Assembly: GCF_036689865.1 (NCBI RefSeq)
Contig: NZ_JBAHUQ010000012.1
Span: forward strand, 1-64,000
Direction: 5' to 3'
Length of the DNA: 64,000 bases
Source: Magnetococcus sp. PR-3
GTDB lineage: Bacteria; Pseudomonadota; Magnetococcia; Magnetococcales; Magnetococcaceae
The notes under the pieces were generated by a model. It worked only from the letters and a program-made list of their open reading frames with translations, made no database searches and had not been told where the DNA came from. The position numbers and the translations under genes are program-made. Position 1 is the first letter of the stretch. Every line of letters starts with the position of its first letter. Shown here piece after piece: positions 28,376-37,373 of the stretch.

Positions 28376-28978
28376 ATGAAAATAGCAACGATACTCTTGG
28401 CACTTTTAGGCATGCTGTTTATGAGTGGCTGTGGGACGGGGACCGGTCGCGCTTACGTTAAGCACCAACAGATCAACAATAAGCTTTTGGTGGCTGTACT
28501 CCCTTTTGAAAATCTGAGCAACAACCCAAACGGAGGCCTGATTGTCTCTCAATTTCTGGCAACCGAACTCTACCATCGACAACTGTTCCAGCAGATGGAG
28601 GAGACCGAACTACGTCGTCTATTAACCCAAAACAAGGTGGATGTCGATCGCCTTTCTGATGTCACCCTGGCCCGAAAGGTTGGACTGATGCTTGGGGTGG
28701 ATGCCGTTATTTTAGGGAGTGTTGCGGAACTCTCCTATCAGCATGGTCTGCGTGAAGAGCCCGCCGTTGGCTTTAATGTACAACTGCTAAGGATTGAAGA
28801 TGGCGTCACCCTATGGCGGGGCAGTCAATCGTTGACAGGAAGTAGTTGGCTGCAACGACAAAGCTTAAGCCATCTTACCCAAAAAGCCGTCATTCACATC
28901 GTGGAACAGGTTGACCGCTGGTACCACGCAACAGTAGCCCTAAGCGACACATCCGCACAGGTTGAGACAAAACAATAA
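28376..28978 (+). CDS. CsgG/GNA1162-like lipoprotein
   Basis: A 200-residue protein from ATG 28376 (upstream ATGs at 28307 and 28358 would lengthen the signal peptide). A signal sequence ends in a lipobox MLFMSGC. The mature part (VAVLPFENLSNNPNGGLIVSQFLATELYHR, DVTLARKVGLMLGVDAVILGSVAEL) has the layout of the CsgG/curli-secretion or GNA1162 lipoprotein folds. It follows the TonB receptor gene at 88 bp and probably belongs to the same transcript. Likely an outer-membrane-anchored assembly or structural lipoprotein; exact role unknown. Confidence 0.75.
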   Translation: MKIATILLALLGMLFMSGCGTGTGRAYVKHQQINNKLLVAVLPFENLSNNPNGGLIVSQFLATELYHRQLFQQMEETELRRLLTQNKVDVDRLSDVTLARKVGLMLGVDAVILGSVAELSYQHGLREEPAVGFNVQLLRIEDGVTLWRGSQSLTGSSWLQRQSLSHLTQKAVIHIVEQVDRWYHATVALSDTSAQVETKQ

Positions 28979-29322
28979 ATCAACACTTTCTAGATATTTC
29001 ATAACCTTAGACTCTCTTACCAGCAAATCTCCCATAAAAATCTATTAAGATATCGCACATTTGCAGGAAAACAAGAACGCATATATTACTATATTTCAAG
29101 AATTTACCATGAAAGCACGACTATCTTTTATGGCATATTTATTGGAATATACTAAACAAGTGTTCGATTATGTTAGACAGTACCGCTTTTGACCTGAAAG
29201 CTAAGCTCTGCTTTGAACGAGAAACATCTCTCTTAACAAGTAACCCTTTGTTAAAAGGCGTGTAGAAGATGAAAGCCCGACAAACAGGTAGGGGGAAAAT
29301 GGTGCCTTTTTTGGCAACGCTC
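28979..29322. other. AT-rich gap without a gene
   Basis: Between the lipoprotein gene and the duplicated MerR-tail/gpJ segment. Short frames here show no protein features and no clear terminator is visible. Confidence 0.5.
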
Positions 29323-29377
29323 AGATCATGATCAATGTGAGGATAAGGATTACGGTGGGCCATTGAGTTTAAAATAA
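29323..29377 (+). pseudogene. 3' tail of a MerR regulator gene (duplicated fragment)
   Basis: Equals the last codons and stop of the gene at 55472-55933. It is only a passenger of the duplicated segment and has no start. Confidence 0.7.
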
Positions 29378-29549
29378 TTCTCTGTAGTTCCCAAAAATTT
29401 CATTCATCTTGAAATCACAGTATTTTTCTTCCCACTGTATTGTGCTTCTTGGACGGAAAATTGAGCTCTTTGACAATAGAGAAAACTGACCGGGTGCAGA
29501 GCTCCCCAACAGGTACGAGCTGAGCCCCGGTGTGTGGTCACCCATTCAG

Positions 29550-30363
29550 TTAAACGGTATCATGCTCACCAACAGCCATGATCTCTACTCGCTCACCCCG
29601 TGGACGTATAGAAAGCACTCTGGCCAACAGACTCCACTGAGTTGTGGTGCCAAAAGCGATGTGTGTACGCTCAACATCAGCCCCAATAGCCAGTGAAAAA
29701 TCCAGATCAGAAACAATGACCTGATTGGACTTCATTCCATGCAGGGCAGACCATGGGCCGCTGACAAAACCATCCTGATTTCTGATGGCAACCACATGAT
29801 CTTCCCCCTCTGCCCACTCCATAGGCTCTGTCAGAGTGAGTCGGTTTTCATCTACGGACACCACTTCAGCGGATTGTCCCCACTCCGGCACATCGTGGGT
29901 AATGGCAATGAGATCCCCATAGGTTGGAATGAGACCTTCCATCTCCGTTTGGAAGGTGATGATACGCCGCCTGTACCGGTTGGCTGCTGACATGTAGCCC
30001 CCTTCCCTCTGGGCATGGGCTTGGTCTGTGCAGCCAAATAGGGCCACCTTCGCTGGATTAGAAGATTGGCTATCATCCAGAGAGACAGTGACCTCATCGG
30101 GTTTCCAGGTTTCGGCGTTGAAGAACTCCACGGTGACCGCATCTGCAGTCTCTTCGCTGGGCATGAGGTATTGGATGCTTAAGGAATTCTTTACGATGTT
30201 GCGTGGAGAGAAGAGTGCTACGGGTAGGGTTTGAGGCTGGTCACGGATGATACGGACGGTTCCACCTTGAAGGATGGGCACTGAACGTCCACACCGAGCA
30301 ATACGGGTGATGGCCTCCCATACGGTAAGTTTTTGATCAAATACCGCATCGAAATTATCCCCT
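29550..30363 (-). pseudogene. gpJ/TipJ tail-tip fragment 1 (C-terminal 270 residues)
   Basis: Continuous frame matching the C-terminus of the full gene at 56073-58343 from about DxFDAVFDQKLTVWEAITRIARCG to the stop (ending GEHDTV). Differences from the parent cluster in the last 60 residues. No start or upstream part is present; the 5' side joins a truncated HTH regulator. Either a dead fragment or a silent cassette. Confidence 0.8.
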
Positions 30364-30516
30364 GATGGGTGCACTGAGGCGATCCCGCAGGTACTCGATG
30401 TCCCGCTTCACCGTGGCACGTGAGACCTCCATCTCCTCCACCAATTCATGAATGGAGACAACTCTCCCCGCAGAGAGGAGCCCGGTAATGCGATAAAAGC
30501 GTTCGGTACGATCCAT
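30355..30516 (-). pseudogene. N-terminal fragment of a HTH/WYL-type regulator
   Basis: From ATG 30516 the frame reads MDRTERFYRITGLLSAGRVV, then a helix-turn-helix (SIHELVEEMEVSRATVKRDI), EYLRDRLSAPI, and hits a stop three codons later at the joint with the gpJ fragment. It is 53 residues. This is the typical N-terminus of YafY-like WYL-domain regulators; the WYL domain has been removed. It might still be translated as a bare HTH protein. Confidence 0.6.
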
Positions 30517-30776
30517 AGGTACTCAACCCATGGAGGGTTCGATTCCCGAAACGAACCTTCTCCAGAGAATTTCGGGCTCAAAGTGGAGAAAAAGTTCGAC
30601 GCGAGAATCGCCAGCATATGTCGCTTCTTGGAATAATCATTGATTGGAAAGTAGGCTGGAATTGTTGGTGTTCAAGAGGTTAATGGCTCTGAACCGATGC
30701 TTGAAAAGCGGGGAAAAGATAAAAAATTGGAAGGGAACGAACAGAGCTCGAAACGGAAACCCGTTTCCTACGATTT

Positions 30777-32017
30777 TGAGCGGGGTGCCAAAATATAGGA
30801 ATTGGCTATATCATTACATGGTCTTCTTTTTTTGAAAAAATCCGATTTGGTCGTTTCCATGCAAATAAACGCACTATCACTCCTCCTCTGGGGAATCATC
30901 TCCCAGTTTTTCAGCCCTCGCCATAATGCTCAGATCCGGCTGCTCAAAGCCCAAGTCAGGATACTCCAAGAACGCCTTCCCAGCCAGCGTATCATTGCTT
31001 CGCCGAAGGAGAAATCCGAGCTATTGCGACTGGGGGCTGACTTTGATCACCAGATCAATGACCTGATCATGATCGTCAAACCCAACACCTATCGACGCTG
31101 GCTTAACCAATCCTCGTCAGGGAAGCCCTTTAAACAAGTTGGCAGACCACGACTGACTCAGGAATTGAGAGACACCGTGATCCGCATGGCCAAGGAGAAT
31201 CTCCAATGGGGGTATCGACGAATCGTTGGTGAACTCAAAAAACTTGGCCTCTACGCTGGAGCCAACTCGGTCAAACGCATCCTAAATGAAGCAGGAATCC
31301 ACCCCACACCAGAAAAGAGCAAACCCATGCCTCCCCTGCCCTGGGACACGTTCATCAAGGCACATCTTGAAACCACGATGGCATGCGATTTTTTCAGCAA
31401 GGATATCTACACACTGCTCGGCAAGAAAACCGCCTACGTGCTGGTCTTCATCCATCTGGGCAGTCGACGGGTTTTCACCAGCTCAGCCACATACGCACCA
31501 GATAGCACCTGGGTCACACAGCAGGCCCGAAATACTCTCTTATGGTGCGATGAACAGGGCATCAAGCCCGCCTATTTGATTCGAGATGGCGACACCAAGT
31601 TCTCCGGCCCCTTTTTAGAGGTGTGGAAAAGCGAAGGCATTCGAGTCATTCAGATCCCGCATAAGGCCCCACAGGCTAATGCCTTTGCAGAGTCCTTCAT
31701 TGGTACGCTGAAACGTGAATGTCTTAATTTTTTCATCTGCTTCAGTCGGCCACAGCTCAATTACATTCTGCATTCTTGGGTCGACCATTATAATCACGAA
31801 AGACCACACCGTGGAGTTGGCCGTGACAATTCCGTTCTGGACATCAACTTTAAGGCTGCCCGCGATGGCCCTATCAAATGCAAAGAAAGGCTTGGTGGGA
31901 TCATTAAATGCTACTATCGGGAGGCAGCATAAAGCCCATTCCTACCGCTCACCAAAAGTGTATCATACGTTTGTATTGTAAGCTAAAAGCAGTGTGTACA
32001 CATTTTGGCACCCCTCA
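30777..32017 (+). mobile_element. Insertion sequence, copy 3
   Basis: Left end TGAGCGGGGTGCCAAAAT, right end ACATTTTGGCACCCCTCA; 1241 bp, the same length as copy 1. The transposase gene is intact. Confidence 0.85.
30859..31932 (+). CDS. DDE integrase-core transposase (IS copy 3)
   Basis: Intact 357-residue transposase from ATG 30859 (MQINALSLLLWG); a longer frame from 30802 starts too near the inverted repeat. It has the Asp in ACDFFSKD, Asp in IRDGDTKFS and Glu in NAFAESF. It shares the VWKSEGIRVIQIPHKAPQ stretch with copy 2, whereas copies 1 and 4 have VWRSDFVRVIQIPHCAPQ. Confidence 0.87.
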   Translation: MQINALSLLLWGIISQFFSPRHNAQIRLLKAQVRILQERLPSQRIIASPKEKSELLRLGADFDHQINDLIMIVKPNTYRRWLNQSSSGKPFKQVGRPRLTQELRDTVIRMAKENLQWGYRRIVGELKKLGLYAGANSVKRILNEAGIHPTPEKSKPMPPLPWDTFIKAHLETTMACDFFSKDIYTLLGKKTAYVLVFIHLGSRRVFTSSATYAPDSTWVTQQARNTLLWCDEQGIKPAYLIRDGDTKFSGPFLEVWKSEGIRVIQIPHKAPQANAFAESFIGTLKRECLNFFICFSRPQLNYILHSWVDHYNHERPHRGVGRDNSVLDINFKAARDGPIKCKERLGGIIKCYYREAA

Positions 32018-32192
32018 AGAGATTGGTTGCCCCACCCCCGTTGGGATGGTTCATCTGTAACACAGCGTTCCAACTCATAATACCCTCTCTTTGAATCAGT
32101 CAAAGATGACAAGAAGTAGATAAATCGAATGCAGGGACAAACGCAAAAGAGCCATGAGACCTTACTCGTCAAATAGGCATACTGAGAGACGG

Positions 32193-33044
32193 TCAATCTA
32201 TACCCCTGACAATCTTCCATTGACCACTATTATCTGATTCAAGAGTAACTGCACGCAAACCCCAGCAACTAGCACCAGGATTGATTGATAATGTACGGTC
32301 AATATTTGCGGTCATCGTCCCGCTGACCCAAGGTGCTTCATGTATGTGTCCATGCAGGGTAAGCGCTGGTTGATGACGAGTAATCCACTGCGTTAAAGCC
32401 TCGCTGCCAACAAAAGCACCATTTCCCATCAGATCCAGACCACACCCCCAAGGCGGTGTATGTGCGACAAGAACCAATCTGCTTTTATCAGTGTGTCGAG
32501 TCAATTCCTCAAGCTCTTCAGCGATTGTTGGGCGGTTGAGAAATTCGCTCCACGAACCTTGAACTATGCTATCACTAATTTTATTACTGAAAGCAGTCCA
32601 TTCTGGATATATCTGGGGTTCCCAGCCAGTGTAATCAATCCGATCATAATCACTCATAAAAAAAGGGGTGACTGGGACCCAAGGGAATCCCATAATGACC
32701 CAATTCCCCAGACATACATCCTGGTGTAGCAATGACCCAATCAATCCTTTATCCTGTAAATTCAAAATACTGGATTCGAAAGTTGAAGCCCAGTCATCGT
32801 TACCAGGAATGGCCCATACAGGACAACCCCTGCTGTCGCGCCATCGTTGCAATATCTCTGCAAAGTAATTCAAATAGAATTCACGTTGCTCTGCAGGACT
32901 TGCATCAATGTCCTGTCCTGGCATCGGGGCCAAATCTCCCCCCAGGATGATTAAATCTGGTTTATCTTCTTTGGCGCGCTGGAATAGAGCTTCCAAAGCA
33001 TCCTGCGCACCGTGGAAATCTGTAGCATACAGTAGTCGATTCAT
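32193..33044 (-). CDS. Calcineurin-like metallophosphoesterase
   Basis: A 283-residue cytoplasmic protein with the full metal-binding signature: DFHG (residues 9-12), GGDLAP, GNDDW, AHTPPWG and GHIHEAP. Family members hydrolyse phosphomono- or diesters, including cyclic nucleotides and nucleic acids. It is the last gene of a four-gene minus-strand run with a TIR protein, so it could degrade or tune a nucleotide signal or act as effector. Gap to the upstream TIR gene is 46 bp. The substrate cannot be told from the sequence. Confidence 0.88.
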   Translation of the reverse strand: MNRLLYATDFHGAQDALEALFQRAKEDKPDLIILGGDLAPMPGQDIDASPAEQREFYLNYFAEILQRWRDSRGCPVWAIPGNDDWASTFESSILNLQDKGLIGSLLHQDVCLGNWVIMGFPWVPVTPFFMSDYDRIDYTGWEPQIYPEWTAFSNKISDSIVQGSWSEFLNRPTIAEELEELTRHTDKSRLVLVAHTPPWGCGLDLMGNGAFVGSEALTQWITRHQPALTLHGHIHEAPWVSGTMTANIDRTLSINPGASCWGLRAVTLESDNSGQWKIVRGID

Positions 33045-33090
33045 TGCGTTTCAAGCCGTATTTCCATTGCAAGGTCACCAGCTTATGTTT

Positions 33091-34194
33091 TTATTGATCA
33101 TGCTCCCTGTGCCAAACGCGCGGCTTAGCAATCTGCTTGGAAATATGCTCAACATGCTCCTCAAACAATTCGGTTTCCAAAGGTAGGTGTTTGACATCCC
33201 TCAAAACGGACACAACCCCTTCGACGGCACCATCCAAACGTAGGGGAACAACAAAATTTTGCAAGCCAGATTCCTTCTGGATGCTAAGCCCTAACTCGAT
33301 CTCTCTAGCAACCCAATCTGAATTTGCTGCTGCCTCAGAGCAAAGGACCAGCATCACTCCTGAGGTGGCTACCCCCTGGAGCAGAGTTTGTGTAAGAGCG
33401 GCTCCACCTTCTAATTTGGATTCATCGCGCCAAACAGCATAGCTGTACCTTTTCAAGGCAGTTTCTAATCGTTCTGCCATCTCAACATCGTGACTCGAGT
33501 AGGAGATGAACACTTGATCATTGACCACAGGCCCGACACGCTCACCCCATTGACCGACGAACGCTTCGATCTGTTTTATCCAATGTGAAACTTCGTCAAT
33601 TCCAGGTAAGTTTGCATCAGCAGAATTAGCTTTCAAAGCGGCTATGGTCAGTCTAGCTGTTTGTTTATCTGAGAGCCCAACAATGACCTCATCCGATAGC
33701 TTTCCCTGATATAGCTCCTGTAAAACATTATGATTGTACGCAGCATCTATGACAGTGTAGATAATCGAGGCTAAAGCAATAAAGTTGCCGTTACCTTCAT
33801 CGTCACGCATGCCGGAAAGAGAGAGGACTTTATTCTCTAATTGCCGACGCAGATGAGTGCGTAATCGTGAAACCTCTTCTTCCGTTACAGCGTCATCAAG
33901 ACCAATGAACACAGCTGCACCGGGCTTTCGATGCATGGCCGCAAATTCTAACTCTCTGACCACTAATGATCGATTCCAGACATCCCGGATCCCAGCTCTG
34001 GAGGTACCATAAATGTAGAGCATCGCATCGCACTGTTTTATCAGTTCGCTACTTGGGGCTAGAACCTCACCATGCTTTTGCAGCACTTCAAACCCACGGT
34101 CGGAAAAAACTTTCTCGATCATACCTCGTACAAAGAGGCATGAATTTGTGAATGGCCCTGATAGAAATATTTTTTTTCTCGCTGTCTTATCCAT
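33091..34194 (-). CDS. TIR-domain protein with DUF4062/SLOG-like N-terminal domain
   Basis: About 367 residues from ATG 34194; this start overlaps the upstream stop, while the earlier ATG at 34215 has no ribosome-binding site. Residues 1-110 form a Rossmann-like domain (KKIFLSGPFTNS, CDAMLYIYGTSRAG, ELEFAAMHRKPGAAVFIG) similar in outline to DUF4062 or nucleoside-deoxyribosyltransferase folds. Residues about 225-340 are a TIR domain: VFISYSSHD, VWRDESKLEGG, VMLVLCSEAAANSDWVAREIE, with the putative NADase Glu in the last motif. Bacterial TIR domains cleave NAD+ or make signalling nucleotides during phage defence. It likely acts with the TPR and hydrolase proteins encoded upstream. Confidence 0.85.
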   Translation of the reverse strand: MDKTARKKIFLSGPFTNSCLFVRGMIEKVFSDRGFEVLQKHGEVLAPSSELIKQCDAMLYIYGTSRAGIRDVWNRSLVVRELEFAAMHRKPGAAVFIGLDDAVTEEEVSRLRTHLRRQLENKVLSLSGMRDDEGNGNFIALASIIYTVIDAAYNHNVLQELYQGKLSDEVIVGLSDKQTARLTIAALKANSADANLPGIDEVSHWIKQIEAFVGQWGERVGPVVNDQVFISYSSHDVEMAERLETALKRYSYAVWRDESKLEGGAALTQTLLQGVATSGVMLVLCSEAAANSDWVAREIELGLSIQKESGLQNFVVPLRLDGAVEGVVSVLRDVKHLPLETELFEEHVEHISKQIAKPRVWHREHDQ

Positions 34195-35533
34195 GGCTAT
34201 AATTTTCTCCAGCATTTAACAGTTCAGCTTCAATCTCGTTGTACCAGTCAGCACGCTCACCTCGTTGACCCCGTGCATGCTGGATTAGATTCAGATTACG
34301 CAGCGTTGTCTTTGGCTCCCAAGACTCCCGAACATTCACTAAGGCTGAGGACAATGCCTCCCGTGCCATAGCTTCATCTTTTTTGAGAACTGCTATCTCC
34401 AATAATGTAGCATAATCCCAATAATCAGCATCTCGGTCGGAGAGGCGTCGTCGAACCGCATACTCAACAATGGGTTGAAGTTCTAGACGGCGAGGATCGG
34501 GAGGGTCGCTTATTTCCATGAGGGTTAGTGCGTTAATTCCCGGATACGCATCCCGCCAATCACTCTCGAAACCCTGAAGATAAGCGTCAACCGCTTTGAG
34601 AAGCCAACCTTTTGCCAATGCATCTTGCCCTGCCTCCATGGCTGTTTCCCAGCGGTCTTTATAGATCCTCCCAAGCAGACCCAGTGTCTCACTGCTGGGA
34701 CCATTGGCTTTGATCACGGCGTTTAGAACCTCTTCAGCTTCCTCTCGGCGCCCGGCCCTATTGAGAGCAAAACCCAATTGCTCCCGGATCATCACCATTC
34801 CTGAAAGCGGCTTGGACATTCGCTCTGCCAGCGAAATCATGTTTCCCCAGGACTCAGTTGCCCGGTAGGAGAGGAACAGATCAACAACCACACCAGCCTC
34901 GACATCCTTGATGGGGCCCAGTTGTTCTTCAATGCCATGTAATGCCCCTGCGCCTTGAGCACGAGCACGGGCCAATTCTCGTTTCAAACGAGCGCTGTAT
35001 GCCATGTGCTCACGGAATTCATCCGTTTTTAAGCGTTTGATATCTGGAGGTGGAATATCGCGTACTAACTGATAGACTGGGCTGTCCGTTGTGCACTCAC
35101 GGCATTCAGTCAGACGCTTCCTCAGCCCTAGAAGATCCTTGTCAGAATTATCAGGGCACCCGTTCCTGGATAGTCCATAGGGGAAAGAGCGCAAGGGAGA
35201 GACATCAAATGGCAGCCTGAATCCATCCGCGTGCATAAGGACGGTGCTGAATGGGCGAATGGCATGCCGAACGCCTAATTCGTAGAAGACGTTGGCATTG
35301 GCTGTAGTCAGATCAGCAACCGCATAATCACAGAATATCAGCCGCTCAAACATAGCTTTGTGGATAAACCCGCCATCGATCTCCTCATCTGCCCTCAATG
35401 GCTCAAGGCCAGCGTCTTCAATGGCAGGCTTAATCAATTGTTGGTAGACCCCATCAAAATCTATTGAGCGTCCATCTGCGCTCTCTTTTCTTCCAAAGGG
35501 CATCAAAACAAAACAGAGTGGTTTATTACTCAT
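34187..35533 (-). CDS. TRAFs-binding-like TPR protein with nucleotide-like N-terminal domain
   Basis: A 448-residue cytoplasmic protein. Residues 1-130 (CFVLMPFGRKES, DEEIDGGFIHKAMFERLIFCDYAVADLTTANANVFYELGVRHA) form a fold typical of proteins that precede TRAFs-binding/TPR regions in TIR neighbourhoods. Residues about 200-448 are helical repeats (LGFALNRAGRREEAEEVL, LGLLGRIYKDRWE) resembling the MAP3K TRAFs-binding domain. From memory such proteins recur with TIR effectors in bacterial conflict systems. It overlaps the hydrolase gene by ATGA and the TIR gene by 8 bp, so the three are translated together and probably form one complex. Confidence 0.75.
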   Translation of the reverse strand: MSNKPLCFVLMPFGRKESADGRSIDFDGVYQQLIKPAIEDAGLEPLRADEEIDGGFIHKAMFERLIFCDYAVADLTTANANVFYELGVRHAIRPFSTVLMHADGFRLPFDVSPLRSFPYGLSRNGCPDNSDKDLLGLRKRLTECRECTTDSPVYQLVRDIPPPDIKRLKTDEFREHMAYSARLKRELARARAQGAGALHGIEEQLGPIKDVEAGVVVDLFLSYRATESWGNMISLAERMSKPLSGMVMIREQLGFALNRAGRREEAEEVLNAVIKANGPSSETLGLLGRIYKDRWETAMEAGQDALAKGWLLKAVDAYLQGFESDWRDAYPGINALTLMEISDPPDPRRLELQPIVEYAVRRRLSDRDADYWDYATLLEIAVLKKDEAMAREALSSALVNVRESWEPKTTLRNLNLIQHARGQRGERADWYNEIEAELLNAGENYSHG

Positions 35534-36903
35534 GAGCTATTCCCAGCAAACAGATTATAAAACTGTAACGTGAGCCGTTGCTGTTCCAATCTATCCGGCA
35601 TTTGCTTTATGTATTCCATAGCCTGCTCGGACATGGACCCGACATCTCTCTCTGGTGGGTTCAGTTCAATGGCTCTTGCATACCATTTGAGTGCCTGTTC
35701 AACATTTCCAAGAATCAAACACGCTTCCCCCATTGTCGCCCTTCCCCAGTGATCAGCAGGAGCCTCTCCACAATGGCTCATGACCTCTTCGGCAAGCGTG
35801 CAGGCCTTTTCTTTATTATTTTGAAAGACCAGAGACAGGAAGGCCAGGTTGATCCCATGGTATGCAGCTTGCTCATAGTCAGCTTTGTTCACTGAGCGAT
35901 CATAAGCAATTTGATAATTTTTAATGGCACCCTCAGCATCACTCTTCTGTCGTTTGGTTAACCATCTCCGTTTGAGGCGTCCTGCAAGAACACCGACAAC
36001 ATCCGTTCCCCGACTACGCCGTTGTTTGAGAAGATGAAGGGCGTTTCCCTGCTGACCAAGTTCTTCCAGTGCCAGTATCATGTCCACAAAGGCCTCATCA
36101 TCAAGCCCTTTCTGGTCAGGAAGATATCTGTTGACAAGTTGCCTGTGCGCATTGATTGAGATGGCACGATGGACCGAATCCACAGGCTTGGTTGGCCCAC
36201 TTCCAGAATTGATTCCGTCTACCACATGACGGATGGCCAGATCCTGTGTTGATGTGCAATTCAGCATGGTGACATGGTTACCTGGAGCATTCACACAGAC
36301 ATCACGAGGAAACGGGCCATGTGCAGTTTCGGTTGGCACGAATTCATCCCGTTCGCCAGCAACGACCGTCAGATGGTATGGTTTATGATGTTGATCCAGT
36401 GCATCCCAATCAAGGCGCAACCGATTGATGAAGGAGCCGCTGGCAGCCATATCTCGAAGTTGGCGCTTCCACAATCTGGCGAGCCCGGCTTTGACCAATC
36501 CATTGCTTGGTGTGCCAAAAAGAAACAGATGGCTGACCCTCAACGCAAGACTGAGATCATCCACTATCGCCTTTTGTGCCACGAGGCCGCCCATGCTGTG
36601 ACTCACGAGGGCCAATGAATTATATCCGGCGAGAGGCTCCCGACAGATTTGGGATCGGAGGAGGCCTGCCAACTTCTCTATGGATGCATCTGCCGCCCAC
36701 ATCCATGGAATGTCCAACCCCCTCTTGGAAGAGTAGCCGAATGTCCACATATCCCAGCCCGGCAGTTCGTTGGCAACAAAGGGATGGAAATTCTTCCATG
36801 TCAGGGACCTGCCTCCTGTGAAGCCGTGAATAAAAACAATGGCTGCCTGGGCCTGATTGCTGCGCAGGCAAGTCAATCCAGATGGATTTGTATCATTCCT
36901 CAC
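35530..36903 (-). CDS. Alpha/beta-hydrolase (lipase/esterase-like) with TPR C-terminus
   Basis: A 457-residue cytoplasmic protein. Residues 15-240 form an alpha/beta hydrolase: VFIHGFTGGRSLTW (oxyanion region), nucleophile Ser in ALVSHSMGGLVAQ, an acid in VVAGERDEFVP and His in NAPGNHVTML. Residues about 270-450 are TPR-like helices (GNALHLLKQRRSRG, ACLILGNVEQALKWYARAIELNPPE). Related PGAP1-like or lipase domains occur as effectors or signal-dependent switches in conflict systems. First gene of the four-gene minus-strand run. Confidence 0.8.
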   Translation of the reverse strand: MRNDTNPSGLTCLRSNQAQAAIVFIHGFTGGRSLTWKNFHPFVANELPGWDMWTFGYSSKRGLDIPWMWAADASIEKLAGLLRSQICREPLAGYNSLALVSHSMGGLVAQKAIVDDLSLALRVSHLFLFGTPSNGLVKAGLARLWKRQLRDMAASGSFINRLRLDWDALDQHHKPYHLTVVAGERDEFVPTETAHGPFPRDVCVNAPGNHVTMLNCTSTQDLAIRHVVDGINSGSGPTKPVDSVHRAISINAHRQLVNRYLPDQKGLDDEAFVDMILALEELGQQGNALHLLKQRRSRGTDVVGVLAGRLKRRWLTKRQKSDAEGAIKNYQIAYDRSVNKADYEQAAYHGINLAFLSLVFQNNKEKACTLAEEVMSHCGEAPADHWGRATMGEACLILGNVEQALKWYARAIELNPPERDVGSMSEQAMEYIKQMPDRLEQQRLTLQFYNLFAGNSS

Positions 36904-37091
36904 GTTTAGACTCTCTTGGAAATTGTGGTGATGCCTAGAATGCTTAGCACAAAAGAAAACGAAGGAAGGCTCCAGCTCCTAACCATATTTTCAACCCCAC
37001 TTCATGTTTGCCAGGAACAACATCCGAAGGTTTGAGCCACACATAATCCCCATTATGTGGATTTATTTGTTGCTATCCAACCGCTCCCATT
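36904..37091. promoter_or_regulatory. Intergenic region between the XRE gene and the hydrolase operon
   Basis: 188 bp that presumably hold the promoter of the hydrolase-TPR-TIR-phosphoesterase operon, or let it be read from the XRE gene. No unambiguous boxes or terminator are seen. Confidence 0.3.
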
Positions 37092-37373
37092 TCATCCATG
37101 AGCTGACGCCATCACTTTTTCCGCCAAAGAAAATGGCAGCATTGACGGATCCCCTGCATAGATCCAATCAAGAGAGATTCGAAACCTAGCCTGTAAACGC
37201 ACCATTACCATCGGACCAGGCATCCTCTTTCCTTTTTCACATTTATTCCATGTTGTTATATGGGCGTCTAGCGAATCACATACAGACTTCTGGCTGCATC
37301 CAACCGCTTCTCTGGCTGCACGCAGGCGATCCCCAACGGCAGCAATCTGACTTCTATTTCGAATGATAGGCAT
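37092..37373 (-). CDS. XRE-family HTH regulator
   Basis: A 93-residue protein with a Cro/C1-type HTH at about 12-70 (VGDRLRAAREAVGCSQKSVCDSL, ITTWNKCEKGKRMPG, FRISLDWIYAGD). It lies between the two immunity-like gene sets: upstream of the minus-strand operon on the same strand and divergent from the TIR-TGT operon. This position suggests it controls one or both sets. The 196-bp space to the TIR-TGT start would carry its operator. Confidence 0.85.
   Translation of the reverse strand: MPIIRNRSQIAAVGDRLRAAREAVGCSQKSVCDSLDAHITTWNKCEKGKRMPGPMVMVRLQARFRISLDWIYAGDPSMLPFSLAEKVMASAHG

Larger units (their letters stand above)
29323..30363. repeat. Duplicated segment of the MerR-gpJ junction (copy of about 55879-56897)
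   Basis: Sequence identity starts inside the last 18 codons of the MerR gene (DHDQCEDKDHGGPLSLK region), continues through the intergenic region and into the last 270 codons of the tail gene gpJ. Left and right ends are abrupt. The order proves that the MerR/gpJ neighbourhood at 55.9 kb (or a close relative of it) was the source. Confidence 0.85.
30531..32017 (+). repeat. 1.49-kb direct repeat, left copy (TGGAGGG box, 245-bp leader, IS copy 3)
   Basis: Nearly identical to 42472-43959 in the same orientation. It begins with the conserved 27-base box (GGTTCG/CGAACC), continues with a 219-bp leader that has no evident gene, and ends with the complete IS. The two copies bracket about 10.5 kb of immunity-like genes, like the arms of a composite element. 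Confidence 0.85.

Noticed and set aside
30531-30560. tRNA gene 3' end (GGTTCGATTCC resembles a T-arm)
   Set aside because: The stem around the T-loop-like word does not pair beyond three bases and no acceptor, D or anticodon arms are present in any of the three copies.
31963-32220. Minus-strand frame of 85 codons after the phosphoesterase
   Set aside because: It overlaps the IS right end and the phosphoesterase 3' end and shows no protein features.
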